In this document: one piece after another, positions 10,458-21,933 of the stretch
Position numbering within the stretch: position 1 is the first letter of the stretch
Layout: each line of letters begins with the position of its first letter
From: Valencia hispanica
Taxonomy: Eukaryota; Chordata; Actinopteri; Cyprinodontiformes; Valenciidae
DNA length: 64,000 nucleotides
NCBI GenBank assembly: GCA_963556495.2
Contig: OY747705.1
Span: 36,747,798-36,811,797 of the forward strand
Direction: 5' to 3'
The notes under the pieces: model-generated
The model's input: only the letters and a program-made list of their open reading frames with translations
What the model was told of the DNA's origin: nothing
The model's database searches: none
Made by a program: the position numbers and the translations under genes

Positions 10458-10955
10458 GGATTAACAATTGGAATCAGTGTTCCCTCGCCCAGACGCGGGT
10501 CACCGGGGCCCCCCTCTGGAGCCAGGCCTGGAGGCGGGGCATGTTGGCGAGCACCTGGTGGCCGGGCCTCTACCAATGGGGCCCGGTCGGGCTTAGCCCG
10601 AAGAGGTAGCATGGGTCCCCCTTCCCATGAGCTCACCACCTGTGGGAGGGGCCATAGGGGTCGGGTGCTATGTAGGATGGGCGGTGGCCGAAGGCGGGGA
10701 CCTTGGCGGTCCGATCCTCGGCTGCAGAAGCTGGCTCTCGGGACGTCTTTTTCACAAATGAGGGAAAAATGGAGCGGGAGATCGATAGACGGATTGGTAG
10801 GGCATCTGCAGTTATGCGGGCGCTGCACCGAGCTGAGCCGAAAGGCGAAGCTCTCGATTTACCGGTCGATCTACGTTCCTACCCTCATCTATGCTCACGA
10901 ATTCTGGGTGGTGACCGAAAGAACGAGATCACGGATACAAGCGGCTGAAATGAGT
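10458..10955 (+). mobile_element. Rex3 LINE, 5' portion with internal deletion
   Basis: 10478-10744 resembles the Rex3 5' untranslated region (GC-rich, with 'gggtcaccggggcccccctctggagcc'). Near 10745 the sequence jumps to the end of the reverse transcriptase: 10748-10955 matches 28700-28928 of the intact-type copy. About 2.5 kb (endonuclease and most of RT) is therefore missing, and a further small deletion removes the segment around 28771-28790. The copy is then cut by the L1-group insertion at 10956 and resumes at 18653. Confidence 0.85.
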
Positions 10956-11119
10956 CTTCAAAAATAAGCGTCATCAGGGGATGAGCTGCTGCTGAGATCT
11001 CGCGAGAGCTGTGCGTAAGTAATATGGCGGTAAACTGGTAAAACCAACAGACTCGGGTAAAAACAAACCATAACATTCGAGCCAAATATAGCAAACGTTT
11101 AATAATAATAACCATTATT

Positions 11120-11989
11120 TTGTATTTCTCCATAAACAAACTGGACAAGGAAACCTTGCACAGCCTGGAAAGCTACTTGGACGAGTGCTTTGACAACATT
11201 GTTATGGGCAAGCCACAGAAATCCACCTCTGCTGTGCCGACAAGCACACCATCACAAAAACGCACTCGTTCTGAGGCAAGCACCTCCACCATCTCTTCAG
11301 AGAAAAGCTACAGCGATGTCCTGGACTCAATAGATAAGAAGCTAACCAGCCTAGACGCCCGTCTGGGCCTGGTTGAGGTTCTCCATAAAAAATTTCAAGC
11401 TCTAAGGGAATCCCTGGAGTTCAGCCAACAACAGGTAGTATCGCTCGCTGCAGAAAACCAAACGCTTAGGGAGAGTGTAAAGAAACTCACCGAGGGGAGA
11501 ACGCAGCTGTCCGGAGAAAGTAAGAGGATGAAAGAAACTATCTTGGATATACAGGCCAGGGGAATGCGGGACAATCTTGTTTTCTCCGGGATCCCAGAAC
11601 AGGCTGAGGACGACGCTGAATCCACCATCCGAGATTTTCTCCAACATCAGTTAAAGCTCCCAAGCGACATGGTAAAAAACATCACTTTTCACCGCGTCCA
11701 CCGGCTCGGAGGTAAGAAGCCCAACAACAGCCGGCCGCAACCAATTGTTGCTAAATTCGAGCATTACAAGCAAAAAGAGCAGGTCAGAGGCCAGGGCAGA
11801 GAGCTGCGGGGAACGAATTACAGCGTTAACGATCAATATCCGAAGGAAATCCTGGATAGAAGGCGCGTTTTGTTCCCAATCAGGAAGAAATATATCAGTG
11901 AAGGCACCAGAGCTACAGTAGCGGTAGATAAACTGTATGTTAATGGGCAGCTGTTCAGGGACCCCCAGGTCACTCCTTGGCTTTATTAG
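11120..11989 (+). CDS. LINE ORF1 protein (L1-type RNA-binding protein)
   Basis: Uninterrupted frame of 289 residues. If translation starts at the later Met before GKPQKST (11204) the product is 261 residues; the first 28 residues may be leader. Residues about 65-145 are rich in heptad Leu/Val and charged residues, consistent with the coiled coil that trimerises L1 ORF1p. Residues about 146-220 start with ARGMRDNLVFSGIPE, the expected start of the RRM-like domain. Residues 225-285 ('YSVNDQYPKEILDRRR', 'LFPIRKKY') fit the C-terminal domain. In the family this protein coats the element RNA and acts as a nucleic-acid chaperone. ORF2 begins about 415 bases downstream in the same orientation. Confidence 0.88.
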   Translation: MYFSINKLDKETLHSLESYLDECFDNIVMGKPQKSTSAVPTSTPSQKRTRSEASTSTISSEKSYSDVLDSIDKKLTSLDARLGLVEVLHKKFQALRESLEFSQQQVVSLAAENQTLRESVKKLTEGRTQLSGESKRMKETILDIQARGMRDNLVFSGIPEQAEDDAESTIRDFLQHQLKLPSDMVKNITFHRVHRLGGKKPNNSRPQPIVAKFEHYKQKEQVRGQGRELRGTNYSVNDQYPKEILDRRRVLFPIRKKYISEGTRATVAVDKLYVNGQLFRDPQVTPWLY

Positions 11990-12403
11990 TCATGTAACAC
12001 TGGTCAGATAAGAGTCGTTTTATCAGTCAACTATAATCTAATGTTAGCACAGCTCTGTAAAGTTGTTTACATTACTCAATGTGGGCGGGGCCAGGGCTAA
12101 GCACTGGGTTACTGGCTCTTTTTTCTTTTCTCATCTTCACATGTCTATCACCAAATGTCTTTGTCACTCCTTTTTCCTTCTTTTATCACTCACACACACA
12201 CACACAGAATTTTTTCATAACATAACTATTTCTTTCTCTCTCACCCTCACCCTTCACACCTTCACAACTTTCTTCTATTTCTCTCTTTCTTATATCTCGG
12301 CTTTTGGATTTTCAATCAGGCAACCCCAAGCACAAACTAATAATACACCTGTGTTTATCAGTTTCTATGGTGATATGGACTTTACAACTTTTATCTCAAA
12401 ACT

Positions 12404-15400
12404 ATGACTACTCTAAGGTTTGTCACGTGGAATATTCATGGAGCTGGCACCAGGGAGAAAAGAGTTAAGATTCTTAACCAGCTTAAAAGATTGAAGGCAG
12501 ATGTCGTCTTATTACAAGAAACCCATAAATCTACCTCAGCTGCAGATGATCTTAAATCCCCTGAGTTTCCTAATGTGTTTTCTGCATGCCATAACTCCAG
12601 ACAAAGGGGAGTAGCAATATCAAAAAATAAAAATGTAAATTTTACAGTAATAGATACAGTTACAAATCCAGAGGGTATATTTATTATAGTAAAACTATCT
12701 ATACATAATCAAAAGTTATGTATTGTCAGTATTTATGGTCCAAATGTTGATGACCCCTCATTCTTTCATTCCTTCTTCTCGGTGCTCCTTGAACACATGG
12801 ATTGCTCACTTCTTCTTGGGGGCGACCTCAACTTTGGTTTAAATGAAGAAATAGACAGGCTCAGCACAGCAGGGACTCAGCGCAGCTGGAAATCTATAGA
12901 TATAGTCAAACAGTACATGAGCGATTATGGACTTTGTGATACATGGCGATCTCTTCACCCCAATGACAAAAAATATACTTTCTTCTCAAATGACCACCAT
13001 TCATATTCTCGACTGGATTATTTGTTAGTCAGCAGCTCACTGTTGACTGACCTTTCAGACACTGAGATACACCCTATAGCTGTTAGCGATCATGCTCCTG
13101 TTTCTCTGACTTTAGTAAATAAAACAGAAACACCTCAAAGCAAAAATTGGAGATTTAATATATCCTTATTTAAGGATAAAGAATTTATTAAATATTTCGA
13201 AAAAGAGTGGGCCTCATATTTGGAATATAACGACCTCCCTGGTACGTAGCCATCCATTATTTGGGCGGCAGGAAAAGCTGTGATTAGAGGTAAAATAATC
13301 TCATTCTCATCAAATAAAAAGAAAATGGAAAAAAAACGTATTCAGGAATTAGAAGAAACTATTAATTCACTAGAAGCTTCTCTAGATGAGGAGAGACTAG
13401 GCAAAATCCATAAAGCAAAGCTAGAATTAAATCAAATTATTAATAAACAGACCCAGTTCTTAATTTAAAGACTTAGGATAGAAAACTTTGAACAAGGTAA
13501 TAAATCTGGTAGATTTTGGCTAACCAGCTTAAAATTAATTAAGAAAAAACAACTATATCTGCTATTAAAGATCAGACCGGGAATACAGTATATGATCCTG
13601 GAAGAATAAACAACACATTTAAAGAATTTTACAAGGCTTTATACTCACCAGAGATAAATCCATTGGATCATGAAATTGAACACTTTTTTGATAACATAAC
13701 ACTACCTAAATTATCTGAAAGTCAAGCGATGGCCCTGTATTCACCACTAACAGCGGCTGAACTCTAGGAGGCCCTCCAAGGCATGCCCAATAAAAAGGCT
13801 CCAGGCCCAGATGGATTTCCAGCAGAGTTCTATAAATGATTCTGGAATATTCTGGCACCAACATTCCACAGACTGCTGCAGGAAACCAAGGAAAATGGCA
13901 GACTCCCACCAAATATGAATTCTGCCTACATTAGTCTTCTACTAAAATCAGGTAAAGACCCTTTGTTTCCCAACAGCTATCGTCCCATATCCCTTATTAA
14001 TGTTGATCTTAAAATAATCTGCAAAGCCCTCGCAAAAAGGATAGAGAAAGTAACCCCTCTTATAATACATCCTGATCAAACTGGTTTTATTAAAGGGAGA
14101 CATTCATCCACAAATTCACGTAGATTAATAGATTTAATAGATTTTTCTTACTGTAAAAACATTAAAAATAATATATTATCTTTAGATGCAGAAAAAGCAT
14201 TTGATAGAGTTAACTGGAAATTCTTATTTGTAACCTTACATAAATTTGGCTTTGGAAATTCTTTTATAAACTGGTTGAAAATATTATACAGTTCACCAAC
14301 AGCATGTATCAGGACTAATAACCAAACATCATCTAGGTTTTATCTTCAGAGAAGTACCAGGCAGGGATGTCCTCTCTCTCCCTCCCTGTTCACTATTTTT
14401 ATTGAACCACTAGCTGCAGCAATCAGGCAAACTCACAATATTAAAGGCATAAAATGCAATAACATAGAACATAAAATCAGTCTTTATGCAGATGATGTAT
14501 TACTTTTTCTCCAGCATTCACAAACCTCTTTCTCTCAGGTAATCGGGTTGATAAACTCTTACTCAAATGTTTCAGATTATTCTATAAATTGGTTAAAATC
14601 TAAAGTTCTTCCAATCAATTGTTCTGTCCAGAATCCAACTAATACACAACTGCAGTCAGGGAATATTACCTATTTAGGTATCAATGTCTCACCAAGACTG
14701 GCAGATTTAATAACGCTAAACTACATCCCACTTTTAAAAAAAGTGGAAGATGATCTTGCTAGATGGAAATCCCTACCTATATCACTTATGGGAAGGGTTG
14801 CTTCAATAAAAATGATGGTTTTGCCCAGAATCAACTACTTATTCTCAATGATCCCAAGTAAACCATCACTAGACTGGTTTAGATCTCTGGACTCCTCTAT
14901 CTCTAAATTTCTTTGGAAAGATAAACCCCCACGTATCAGCTTAAAAACACTGCAGAAGACCAAAGAAAAGGGAGGTCTAGATCTACCAAACTTCCATCAT
15001 TATTTCTTAGCCAACAGGCTCCAATACATCTCAAGATGGTTAAAACATAGCTACCTAGACGAGTCCTGGATAGACGTAGAACAGACACTATGTAATAAGA
15101 TAAAACTTTCAGACCTACCATTTATTAGCTCAAATATAAAAACAATATGAATGCTTTAAAAGCATAAATATCAGCTCCTCTCTGACAGCATGGTGGGAGT
15201 TTCTAAAAATGACAGAGTCCACAATAATCCCATGCAGACGTACACCCATCTGGAATAACCCCGACATCTTGCAAAAAAAAATGTATGATAAGTTTCCCAG
15301 TCTGGAGGTGCAATGGAATTGAATACCTGGAACATATATTTGAAGGAACAGACTTTATCCCATTTAATACATTAATTACACAATATGGAATTGATAAAAA

Positions 15401-16021
15401 CAAATTCTTAGAATATCAACAAATTAAATCTATTATTAAAGGTAAATTTAGGCTCAATACAGCTGAATTACAAATTCCAGCAAGAGTTTTAGATTTTCTT
15501 AATCTCAACCCCCCCAAATTGCTGTCTAAAATATACAAAACTTTATCTACATTAGATGAATCAATAGCCATCCCTATTTCAAAATGGGAGGTGGATTTAT
15601 CAGCCAGCTTTGACCAAAACGTCTGGTCTCAGTTATGTTTAAGAACCTTTAAAATAACAAAAAATCCTCATTTGCAATTAATACAATACAAAATTCTTCA
15701 TAGAGTACACTATACAGGTCAACGAATGTTTAGGATGGGTTTTACTTAACAAAGTGTCTGAAATGTAACATCCCACCATCAACGTCAATTTGCCTGTTAG
15801 GAAATTTAAATGATGTCACCATGGACACAAAGTCAGTTCTAATGGTTCACGTTGCCTTATGCCTCGCTATGAAAACTATCCTCCTGAACTGGAAAAATAA
15901 AAAAGCTCTTAATATTAATCAGTATAGAAATCTCTTGTTGGACCATATTGGTCTTGAGACGGCCTCTGGCTCCATATCTGATCTATCTCTCTGGGCTCCT
16001 TTGATCGGCTCCATCACCTAG
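12404..16021 (+). pseudogene. LINE ORF2 (endonuclease-reverse transcriptase), broken
   Basis: The first 281 codons (12404-13249) form an APE-type endonuclease: 'FVTWNIHGAG' at the N-terminus, 'LLQETHKS', 'GGDLNF', 'SRLDYLL' and 'SDHAPVSL' carry the expected catalytic positions. A stop at 13247-13249 and frame changes break the linker, although 13280-13468 still encodes a Lys/Glu-rich helix. The RT frame has stops at 13765-13767 and 13837-13839, then is open from 13840 to 15150. It contains 'KKAPGPDGFPAEFY' upstream, 'YRPISLINVDLKI', 'DAEKAFDRVNW' (motif A), '[11 protein letters not shown]' and the catalytic 'YADD' at 14485-14496. The C-terminal part continues through 15285-15749 and 15821-16021 in shifted frames. 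At least five lesions are visible, so this copy is not autonomous. Confidence 0.88.
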
Positions 16022-18652
16022 TGGGGGTGGGGGGCACTTGGTTTTGTCGTTTGGGACACTGTTGCTGATGTGGGGGCTCGGCGCACCCCTTAGCTGTGGT
16101 CCTGGCTGGGGGTCGGCCGGCGTGGGGTCTCTGTTGGCTGTGGGGGTCATGTGCAGCCGCCTCTCTCTTTTTCTCTGGGCCGATTGTCATCGCCGGTCCC
16201 TGTATGGCGTCTCGCCTTGTTTGCTGGTTGGGGTGCCTGGCTGCTGGTCGCGGCGGCTGGGTGGCCTTTCTGGGCCGGATCAGTCCTTTTTTGCGCTGGA
16301 CTCGGCTCCTGGGTCTTGGTATTTGTGCGGGGTGCTGGGGTTGGGCATTTGGCCGGGTTCGGTCGGACTTGCGGGTGGACTGGCCGGGTGCTGGGCGTGC
16401 AGGGCAGGTGGGTGGGGCGCTGGGTTCGGTCTCCTGCCGGGCCGTCGAGCAACAATGGTCACTCCACAAGGAATGAGGCTGGTGGATGTCGGCCTGGTGG
16501 GTCGGCCGCCCAGCTCATCGGTTTGCTCATGGTCTGGGCAGGTACGTCGCCGTGGTTCGGGCTACGGGGGCCTCCGTGTGCAGGTGGCGCTGGGGGCCTC
16601 CTTTGCTGGCGGGGAGGCTGCTGCTGTGTAGCGACAGGTGCTCTCCCCCTACGAGGGCACTTGGACGGGGGGGAGGGCTGTGCGGGAGGGGGTGCGAACT
16701 CAACCTGGGTGTCTAGTGTCTTTTGTGTTTTGAGAGTAGAGCGAATGTCAGGGTGGGTTTAGTTCCCCTTCTGGGATGGGGCTGGGGGGACTGCCTTGGG
16801 GTCCGTGGGGCTTTGTGGTGCTGTGGCCGTGGGCCCCGGGTCGAACGTGCCATGGCCTCCCTCCCCTGGTGGATCCCGGTGAACAGCGGTGCCTATTGGG
16901 GTCACTGGGGGAGCTGGCTCCCTGGGAAGACATTTTGTCTCCCAGTCCTTCCCTCCCCATCCCTGGACACCTCTGTCCACCCGCTCCATCACTTTACCAC
17001 TCATATAAGGTCTTGGGGCATGGGGACATCACTGGGGTGCGAGGAGGGCCTTCCCTCCTCGCTATCCCGTGGTGTCCTGGGTCCCAATTTTAATATACAA
17101 CTTAACATTCTCACGCGACACATATGTAGGGACTTTGGGGTGGGCAAACTTTTCGGCATCCAGGGGGGGAGCGGTTCAATCAGCTTCACCTCTGGTGCCG
17201 GTGCCCACTGTTAAACCACATATAGACACTGAGGGCTCGGGGTGGGGGTTGGGGGATGTGTGGCTGCCTTCCCCACATCCCACCCCTCTGTTTTAAATGC
17301 ACATTATAACAACACGCATCAACACCATACTCGAGCGGGAGGATGGAGGCTAGGGGTCTTTTCACACCCCTGTTTGCTACGGGCCATCAGGGGTTGGGGT
17401 CCGGAGGAGGAACAGGCGGTCTGGTCGGGGTCCTGGGCTGTTGGGCTGCTTTTCCCCTGTGGGGCCCTTGGCGGTCTGCTTGTCTCCGTCCTAGAAGGTA
17501 GGGGGTCCATCTCCCGGGTCCGGGGACTGGTGGCTCTACTGGGGCATCGGTACCTGGACCTGGGAGCATGAAGTGTGTATGGGGTGTGTGAGTGAGGGTA
17601 CAGCGTCATTTTTTTTGGGTGTCTTGGTGAGTCAGTGAGAATGTATGTGTTTAAGAGGGAGGGAACGTATGACTTGTGTATCTTTGTCTACCTTTCAGGT
17701 TGGATCTTGGTCTGCCCCCTCGCCTGGCGCACCTCAGGCCTTACACTTAATGGGGGGCCTATTTCCCCTCGGTCACTCCCCGCTGGTGACGGGCGCCCCT
17801 GCCTGCCGGTGCATCGGTGGTCAATCCGGTTCGGACCTGGTGCGTGTCTGGCCGGGCCTGGGGGGGGCGGTGTGTCGGTGGGCCGATGCGGTGGGCCGAT
17901 ATCTTCCTTTGGTTGGTTGGGACACCTCTTTTAGAGGTGCCAGGTTTGGGATTGTTGGGTGGTGCCTGCTCGGTGGCTCGGCGGGATGCGGATCCGGCGT
18001 CTCTGCTCGTTTGATCACCTGTTCTGTGCGCACCGTGCGTGGCCGGTTCTTATGGAGAAACCTTATATGCACCAGCATGCTAATACACACACATAGATGT
18101 GGGGTCTCTGGTGTTTAAGGATAAATTCTTGGGCTGAGGTTATCATTACTAGAGCTTGATTAATCGGTACCATGAGTTTTTCTGTGACATTGTTGTTGTA
18201 TTTTTATACCTATTTTTGTGTGATGTGGTTGTGTAATTCTTAGTTCACAATGTTTGGTTTGTTTTGTCGATGTTCCTTTTTTGTGTTTTGTTTTGTTTTT
18301 TCTGTCTCTCTGCCATCCTGTGGGTATGGAGGCAGACTTCAATGTCTTCCTGTGTTTTCTTTGTTCCCCTTCCTCTCTTGTATTTTCAACTCACCCTCTC
18401 TCTTGACTTTTTGTTTCCTACCTCTCTTCATCTTCCTTCTCCTTAATTTTCCGTCTCCGTGTCCATAACATCAGGAAATAAAAACCCCAACAATTCATAA
18501 TAAAGATTTTTCACACATATATCAAGTGGAGGACTATAGCAAAAGCATTACTGCTCCGCTTGTGAAAGTAAATCTGTTGGGCTTCTACTTGGTACTCAGA
18601 CACCAGTTCTGAGCTCCACACTGCCAAACAGGACACGTAAAAAAAAAAAAAA
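16022..18652 (+). other. GC-rich 3' UTR of the L1-group LINE
   Basis: About 2.6 kb follows the ORF2 stop codon. 16022-17300 is strongly G-rich on the plus strand. 17328-18060 repeats the GC-rich segment also seen at 2128-3480 and, inverted, at 40690-41457. 18060-18636 is the T-rich terminal part, then an A tail. Compared with the other two copies, about 560 bases are missing at about 18049. No coding function is supported. Such length and base composition are unusual for a LINE 3' UTR. Confidence 0.8.
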
Positions 18653-19038
18653 GAAATGAGTTTCCTTCGTAGAATGTCTGGGCTCTCCCTTAGAGATAGG
18701 GTGAGAAGCTCTGTCATCCGGAGGGGGCTTAGAGTAGAGCCGTTGCTTCTCCACATCGAGAGGAGTCAGTTGAGGTGGCTCGGGCATCTGGTCAGGATGC
18801 CTCCTGGACGCCTCCCTGGTGAGGTTTTTCGGGCACGTCCCACCGGGAGGAGGCCCAGGGGAAGACCCAGGACACGCTGGAGGGACTATGTTTCTCGGCT
18901 GGCCTGGGAACGCCTTGGGATTCCTCCCGAGGAGCTGGAACAAGTGGCTGGGGAGAGGGAAGTCTGGGTCTCTTTGCTTAGGCTGCTGCCCCCACGACCC
19001 GACCCTGGAAGAGCGGAAGAATATGGATGGATGGATGG
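18653..19038 (+). mobile_element. Rex3 LINE, 3' portion after the L1 insertion
   Basis: Continues the split Rex3: 'MSFLRRMSGLSLRDRVRSS' through the C-terminal basic region, matching 28918-29271. It ends in the GATG tail and is followed by the outer TSD (19039-19051). The coding frame runs on past the position of the usual stop codon because of a small change near 19011. Confidence 0.9.
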
Positions 19039-19051
19039 AATTGTATTACTT

Positions 19052-19479
19052 TACGAGGATACAATAGGCTTTTCATCCTGACACGTTTGTTCCGGTTTCA
19101 ATGGGTTTAATATCACACTAATGACGTGTACGCAGCACTCTCCACTGCTGATTTGTGGCTTATCCTTAACATGGGATTGTTGATGAGTTTATAATCAAAT
19201 GGATATGGTCTGAAAGCTCCCATTTGTCTTTACTCCTACGAAACAATAATTTGCTAAAGGATGAGCCATAGTAAAGTCAATAATAATATTACAAATCAGG
19301 TCTATTTTACTGTGAACAAACATATTTGCAGGCATCAGCAAGTATTGACAGATATTGTCAGTTGTGTACATAATACAATAGGAGTACTATGTCAATTGTC
19401 AACCACATCTTATTCACAATCATACGATTAATCGACAATAATAGGATTGTCTTTTAGTAGTGTGACCAAGTCAGTCAAA
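19052..19479. other. No gene seen
   Basis: AT-rich sequence with no supported coding frame. It may include the 3' flank of the KDZ-like transposase relic that begins at 19480. Confidence 0.35.
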
Positions 19480-19761
19480 TCACAAGTCATCCTCATCGTC
19501 ATCATCAGAGCTGTGTTCATGTTGCCAGTCCATATCTTCCTCAATTGCCACAGCCTCCTCTTCCACCAGCGAAGGACTTGGTTGGAGAATGGCTCTGTAG
19601 GTGCCTGTTACAGTCTGCTGTTTAAATCTTAGCTCTTGCAGTCTTCTCTTCAGTAGACTGATGAGGCCCTTGGATCCCTCCTCTGTAAATCCGTTCGGAT
19701 AGCCTATAAATAATGAAGTGCAAGGGTAATTGAATAACAGTTGCACTAAACATTTTAACAA
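19480..19761 (-). pseudogene. Putative C-terminal exon of the KDZ-like transposase
   Basis: Open from about 19700 to a stop at 19480. It reads 'GFTEEGSKGLISLLKRRLQEL', a Lys/Gln helix, then an acidic Glu/Asp-rich end with 'HSSDDDDEDDL'. Assignment rests on position and orientation downstream of the other exons plus a loose resemblance to KDZ C-termini; it could belong to another gene. Confidence 0.4.
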
Positions 19762-19786
19762 AGAACATACTTTTTTAAGACAGGTC

Positions 19787-20330
19787 TTAAAGCTGCAGTA
19801 GGTAACTTGAATAAAAGTAACTTTTTGTGATATTTCCTAAAACTGTCCAAATGTCCTGAAAGTAGGAAATGAGATTTGTAATCTGTTAAAAAAAGCAGCT
19901 CAATTGGTCACGCCTATAGCCCCTACTGCGATTTGCAAGAATCCACCGCGCCCGGTAGAAAACACCCAATCAGAGCCAGAGCAGCGTCTGATGAAGTGTC
20001 TGACATCTATCTATCACTCCTCACACACACCGCGATCCGCCCCTCGCTCCGCTATGTAACCGGCTGCAACAGCCACCTGAAGAGAAACTACCCGTACCGC
20101 CGCTGCCAACAACAGCATATACGGCTAAGATAACAAAAAAGAAGATGACCGAGGAGGACAAAAAAGCTAAGAAGAAAGAAGTTGCCAAGTCCGAGATAAA
20201 ACAAGGCTAAATATTGGCGTAGCCTTTGAGAGGTGGAGGGAGCTACGGGACCTGAAAGCGTTTAAATGGGCTAAAAACACCCCATCAAAGAGCCCTGGCT
20301 CTTCACTCCTACAAGACAATGTATTATATA
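19787..20330 (+). mobile_element. DNA-element-like repeat starting TTAAAGCTGCAGTAGGTAAC
   Basis: The start 'ttaaagctgcagtaggtaactt' is one I recognise from repeated fish sequences. At 20145 a short frame begins MTEEDKKAKKKEVAKSEI and, after a one-base shift, continues 'LNIGVAFERWRELRDLK'. The right boundary and superfamily are unknown. The text may be a MITE-like piece or the first exon of a longer element. Confidence 0.4.
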
Positions 20331-20817
20331 TAAGCACTGTATTAAGATGTTTTTCACATTGATACTTATAGGAGTAATATATATGTGTGTGTGTATAGTA
20401 ATAATATATAAAATGAGTTCTGTACTGCTAATATTGCTGTGTGAGGCAATCAAGATAAGAAATTCTTAGGCAGACATTGATTTAGAAAAATAATAAAGAG
20501 ACCCAATGGGAAATTGGTAATATAAGACAGGCGTGGAAGGGTTTAAATACATTAATGGATAGATCTAGAAGAAAAGGTGGTAGCCTTAGTAACAGTCAAG
20601 CTTTTGACTGTTACTAACTTACATATTATATAAAACTATGGAGAGTGTTCTGACAGAGGCACAGACAATGAGCTAAACACACTGCTTAATTCATTAATCA
20701 AACCGCTTTTGCATCCTCTTTTGCTCAACAGGTTCATTAATTAAAATAACAAAATAGCAATGGACTAAATTGGCTGTTTTAAATGTGCACTTTATAACTC
20801 ACTGGCTATTTTTCTGG
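20331..20817. other. No gene seen (relic intron or flank)
   Basis: AT-rich, no coding pattern. It lies between KDZ-like exons, so it may be degraded intron. Confidence 0.3.
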
Positions 20818-20986
20818 AACCTGTAAAGTTTTCGATTGCCATCCACAGAAACAGCCACCATTTCAGGGTAACATGCTGGACAGACAAATGGATCCTGTTC
20901 CACCACTCTTCAGAGTTGCAATACATGTACTGCAGAAAGCTTCTCTGAAACGCATCAGTATTCACTTTGCCAGTCTGAAATAAAAC
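20818..20986 (-). pseudogene. KDZ-like transposase, 'CPAC' exon, frameshifted
   Basis: Minus-strand reading gives 'GKVNTDAFQRSFLQYMYC', then after a one-base shift 'DPFVCPACYPEMVAVSVDG' and 'NRKLYRF'. The Cys-Pro-Ala-Cys-x-Pro-Glu-Met and Ser-Val-Asp-Gly-Asn-Arg-Lys segments are the most recognisable KDZ signature in the window. The exon begins after 'tttcag' and is followed by AT-rich sequence. Confidence 0.6.
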
Positions 20987-21094
20987 AAATTACAGTAAGG
21001 TTTAAAAGGACAAAAATGTACAGGATCTCCTACTAATGTTTTGTAAATGCAACATTTTAAAATCCAAGAAGGATTCAAATAACAATTCTGTCTG

Positions 21095-21818
21095 TGTCAT
21101 GATTTTAGCTTTCGGACTCTAGTGCAGACACACAAACGACTCAGTGAGACTGGAGGTAAAGTTTGCAAAAGTAATTTATTTTCCCCTATTTGCTCGAAGG
21201 GTCCAGGAACACAGGAACTCAGAAAACTCAGAACCACGGGGAACTTGGAGGTCAACCACTGGAGACAAAAGATGGAGGTGAGTGATCTTTCAATGTTGCT
21301 TGGCAGGAGGAAAAACAGAAGTTTGTGGATTCTTACTTGCCGTTGGTGCAGATTCCACTGAGGAGGAATTGGGGAGGATGTGGTCCTTGGTGCGTGGAAG
21401 AGGGACTGACCTTGGGGTGTTTGTCACCAGGAAGCAGAGCGAGGGTGGACAGGCAGTGGGGACACTGAGCTCAGCCAGATACCTTGAGGAGGAAGCCCTG
21501 TATGCCGGGAAGGAGCAGACGCCCAGGCTGCAGGCCGACCAGCAGGTCCGGGACCGCAGAGTGACTGGAGGGAAAAAGGCAAGGAGGTAAGGATCTTACG
21601 TGGAGTAAGTTGCGGATGGCAGAAAGGCAGAGGAAGTGGCTTGTTACCACAGGACGCGGTTTAACCATCTGGCGTCTGCTCCAGGTTGGCATTCTCCTTT
21701 TGAGTGCTCCTCCTCAATCAGGCTGAGTGGCACCAGCTGCAAGAGCACGATCACCAATCTGCACCCTTGGATGGAAAACAGGTGAGGCAAGCACACACAC
21801 CCACACACAACCCTCACA
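21095..21818 (+). mobile_element. Non-autonomous DNA element, 5-bp TSD GTCTG
   Basis: Starts TGTCATG and ends CCTCACA (imperfect inverted ends), with GTCTG on both sides (21090-21094 and 21819-21823). The start, followed within 70 bases by 'gcaaaagtaatttatttt', and the purine-rich body resemble 54856-55327 and 61848-62514. No transposase coding is supported, although short open frames exist on both strands. Confidence 0.65.
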
Positions 21819-21933
21819 GTCTGGCACAGCCCTTAGTCAATATACTGAAATATGTAAGACCAATTACAGGCTCTTGTGGACGCTGAACTACAATTGTTGG
21901 TGAAAGTGAATCGATCCCCTGCTTAGACAGGAG

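Larger units (their letters stand above)
10956..18652 (+). mobile_element. L1-group LINE, near full length, inserted in Rex3
   Basis: A 7.7-kb insertion with a 9-bp TSD GAAATGAGT (10947-10955 and 18653-18661) and an A tail just before 18653. The uninterrupted Rex3 copy at 28914-28928 shows the empty site. Order: 5' UTR (10956-11119), ORF1, ORF2 with endonuclease and RT, and a 2.6-kb GC-rich 3' UTR. L1-group elements copy their RNA into DNA at a nick made by the ORF2 endonuclease. The ORF1 layout points to the L1/Tx1 group as found in fish; I do not assign a named family. Confidence 0.92.

Noticed and set aside
16038..18118. Open frames of 100-200 codons with Gly/Trp/Pro-rich products
   Set aside because: Same GC-rich LINE 3' UTR; no domain, and both strands are equally open.
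21122..21692. Possible host exons with acidic/Gln-rich frames
   Set aside because: They fall within the 5-bp-TSD element at 21095-21818 and have no recognisable domain.
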